Shown: positions 12,226 through 13,106 of the stretch, piece by piece
Layout: every line of letters starts with the position of its first letter
Numbering within the stretch: position 1 is the stretch's first letter
Origin: DASZYF01 sp035545535
GTDB taxonomy: Bacteria; Actinomycetota; Actinomycetes; Mycobacteriales; CAJCIY01
Reading direction: 5' to 3'
NCBI GenBank assembly: GCA_035545535.1
Contig: DASZYF010000231.1
Location: 1 to 13,106, forward strand
Length of the DNA: 13,106 nt
Position numbers and translations under genes: made by a program
The notes under the pieces: model-generated
What the model was told of the DNA's origin: nothing
The model's input: the letters and a program-made list of their open reading frames with translations, nothing else
Databases searched by the model: none

Positions 12226-12600
12226 ATGAGAGACGGCGGCGCCAGGGTCACGCCAGTGCGCTCAGCGGTCTGCGCGCACTGCCGGCAACGCTTCCCCATT
12301 CAGCGACGCCCCGGACCGCCGCCCCAGTACTGCAGTCCGGCGCATCGACAACGCGCCTACGAAGCCCGCCAAGCAACCGCGCGAGCCGACCTGCGCGACG
12401 CCGAGTTCGAGGAGCTCGCCGCACTACGCCGACGTGTGAACCTTCTCGAGCGCGACAACCTGCTGCTGCGCCGTGAGCTCGAGGACGCGAACGCCGAGCT
12501 CTCCGAGCTGAGGCCGGTCAGCCCGGCGATCGCCCGTCTCGTCGGCCGCGAGGCTCCTACCCCACCGCCGCCCGCTCGCTCCCGACGGCGGCGTCGCTGA
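12226..12600 (+). CDS. Small Cys/His zinc-binding, coiled-coil protein of the mobile element
   Basis: A 124-residue protein. Residues 16-46 carry a zinc-binding pattern, CAHCRQRF then YCSPAHRQRAYEAR (C16, C19, C36, H40). It resembles the CxxC...YCSxxCRQRAYRAR motif of small actinobacterial proteins, with the fourth Cys replaced by His. Residues about 54-96 form a strongly predicted coiled coil with leucine heptads (LAALRRRVNLLERDNLLLRR, ELEDANAEL). The tail is Pro-rich and then Arg-rich (ARSRRRRR), suiting DNA contact. Start is ATG at 12226, six bases after TAACGT. It is divergent from the relaxase across a palindrome-bearing spacer. A role as an oriT-binding accessory protein or as repressor of the relaxase operon is inference; the fold and function are not established. 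Confidence 0.72.
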   Translation: MRDGGARVTPVRSAVCAHCRQRFPIQRRPGPPPQYCSPAHRQRAYEARQATARADLRDAEFEELAALRRRVNLLERDNLLLRRELEDANAELSELRPVSPAIARLVGREAPTPPPPARSRRRRR

Positions 12601-12611
12601 CATCACCGTTC

Positions 12612-12628
12612 GTATCCCGCAGGGATAC
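12612..12628 (+). terminator. Short terminator-like hairpin GTATCCC/GGGATAC
   Basis: A perfect 7-bp inverted repeat with a 3-base GCA loop, 12 bases after the stop of the zinc/coiled-coil gene. There is no T-tract. It is likely a terminator, but an att-core inverted repeat is possible. Confidence 0.45.
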
Positions 12629-12646
12629 CAGGGTGTGCACGAACAA

Positions 12647-12807
12647 GATCGATCGCCCCGACCTCCCTCACCCGACCTCCCTCACCCGACCTCCCTCACC
12701 CGACCTCCCTCACCCGACCTCCCTCACCCGACCTCCCTCACCCGACCTCCTCACCCGACCTCCTCACCCGAACTCCTCACCCGAACTCCTCACCACAACG
12801 ATCGATC
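12647..12807. repeat. Tandem 14/13-bp repeat array bounded by GATCGATC palindromes
   Basis: Six perfect copies of ACCTCCCTCACCCG (12661-12744) are followed by two 13-bp copies ACCTCCTCACCCG (12745-12770), one AACTCCTCACCCG (12771-12783) and a degenerate copy (12784-12796). The array is bounded by GATCGATCG (12647-12655) and CGATCGATC (12799-12807). On the minus strand each unit gives GGG-TGA-GGG-AGG, so the array has many overlapping quadruplex-type G-runs. It lies between two convergent genes. The graded decay of units from left to right suggests recent slippage expansion at the left side. Confidence 0.9.
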
Positions 12808-12847
12808 CACGACTCTTCTCGCGCCACACCCGCCGCGAGTGTCGTGG
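12807..12847 (-). terminator. Long imperfect hairpin after the MMPL transporter gene
   Basis: CCACGAC (12807-12813) pairs with GTCGTGG (12841-12847), and CTCGCG (12818-12823) with CGCGAG (12834-12839), giving 13 bp with one internal loop and a 10-nt apical loop. It lies 51 bp past the transporter stop in the direction of that gene, so it is probably its terminator. It abuts the right edge of the repeat array. Confidence 0.5.
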
Positions 12848-12898
12848 TCTGGAACTCGCCCGGTGCTGTTACTGGCTCGCCCGAGTGTTGAGTGGGCT

Positions 12899-13106
12899 TC
12901 AGAGGTCGCGGTTGCTGCGTGTTGCTCGGGAGTGCGCCGGCCACCAGTTGTTGGGGCCGAGGAGGGCTGCGCAGGCGGGGACGACGAGGGTGCGGACGAT
13001 GAAGGTGTCGAGGAGCAGGCCGGTGGCGATGGCGAAGCCGATCTCGGCGAGGCCGAGCAGGGAGCCGGTGATGAGGGCGGCGAAGGTGCTGGCGAAGATG
13101 ACCCCG
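12899..13106 (-). CDS. MMPL/RND-family transporter, C-terminal end (cut by window edge)
   Basis: The last 68 residues of an MMPL (RND superfamily) membrane transporter, read on the minus strand to a TGA at 12901-12899. The piece begins GVIFASTFAALITGSL and contains two hydrophobic segments. The second, LLLDTFIVRTLVVPACAALL, is the hallmark C-terminal stretch of actinobacterial MMPL proteins (usual form LLDxxIVRTxLVPAxxxLLG). It is followed by GPNNWWPA, also characteristic. A short polar tail (HSRATRSNRDL) ends the protein. MMPL proteins export lipids, siderophores or small molecules using the proton motive force; the substrate cannot be told from the C-terminus. Whether this gene is core genome or element cargo is not decided. 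Confidence 0.88.
   Translation of the reverse strand, partial: GVIFASTFAALITGSLLGLAEIGFAIATGLLLDTFIVRTLVVPACAALLGPNNWWPAHSRATRSNRDL

Larger units (their letters stand above)
7404..12600. mobile_element. Minimal integrative mobilizable element (integrase, excisionase-like protein, MobF relaxase, zinc/coiled-coil protein)
   Basis: The glnA-proximal core block is followed by an integrase, an Xis-like HTH gene, a MobF relaxase-helicase and a small zinc-binding coiled-coil gene. No type IV secretion genes, coupling protein, replication initiator or obvious cargo are present, so transfer would need a helper element. Boundaries are approximate. The left edge must lie between the glnA terminator and the integrase, or the element must have entered by a route that leaves no visible tRNA target. 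The right edge is probably within 12600-12900, but could lie beyond the window. I looked for a shared direct repeat between 7404-7508 and 12601-12898 and saw none of convincing length. Confidence 0.7.

Noticed and set aside
12661..12796. CRISPR array
   Set aside because: The units are directly adjacent 14/13-bp repeats with no unique spacers and no cas genes nearby; this is a minisatellite.
7404..12898. Direct-repeat attL/attR pair bounding the mobile element
   Set aside because: No shared repeat of convincing length was seen between the left spacer (7404-7508) and the right spacer (12601-12898), so no att pair is claimed.

Overview
This is a high-GC actinomycete chromosome segment. The evidence is strong G/C third-position bias, GTG and TTG starts, many genes without a Shine-Dalgarno sequence, a GlnR-like promoter at glnA, and the gene order lipB - lipA - DUF4191 membrane protein - RDD protein - glnA. 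That order matches the Mycobacterium tuberculosis block Rv2217-Rv2220 (recalled, not searched), so the host is probably from the Mycobacteriales/Pseudonocardiales. The species cannot be named from the sequence.

Left and centre (1-7403) is core genome. It starts with the N-terminal part of a kinase-like (probably pseudokinase) protein on the minus strand. A divergent spacer rich in palindromes and G-runs follows, then a PepE-type S51 peptidase, a small zinc-ribbon protein and the lipoate pair lipB-lipA, which overlap by ATGA. Next come a 74-residue protein of unknown function, a phospholipid-type acyltransferase, the DUF4191 membrane protein and, convergent to it, an RDD membrane protein. The RDD gene is divergent from glnA, a type I glutamine synthetase that starts at TTG behind a strong Shine-Dalgarno sequence. 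glnA ends in two GC-rich hairpins.

Right part (7404 to about 12600) is a small integrated mobile element: a tyrosine integrase, a convergent excisionase-like HTH protein, a large MobF relaxase-helicase, and a divergent small zinc-binding coiled-coil protein. No type IV secretion, replication or cargo gene is visible, so it looks like a minimal integrative mobilizable element that would rely on another element's transfer channel. Its boundaries are not resolved: no tRNA and no direct-repeat att pair could be seen.

Far right (12601-13106) is a 298-bp spacer with a 14/13-bp tandem repeat that is G-rich on the minus strand, bounded by copies of the palindrome GATCGATC. A long hairpin and the 3' end of an MMPL/RND transporter gene on the minus strand follow.

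The points most worth checking are: the mobile element and its relaxase with a His/Asp-rich repeat insertion; a 17-codon Arg-rich leader ORF whose stop overlaps the relaxase start; the quadruplex-prone repeat; competing hairpins upstream of the integrase; and a recurrent TANNNT box 5-7 nt before the start codon of six genes.
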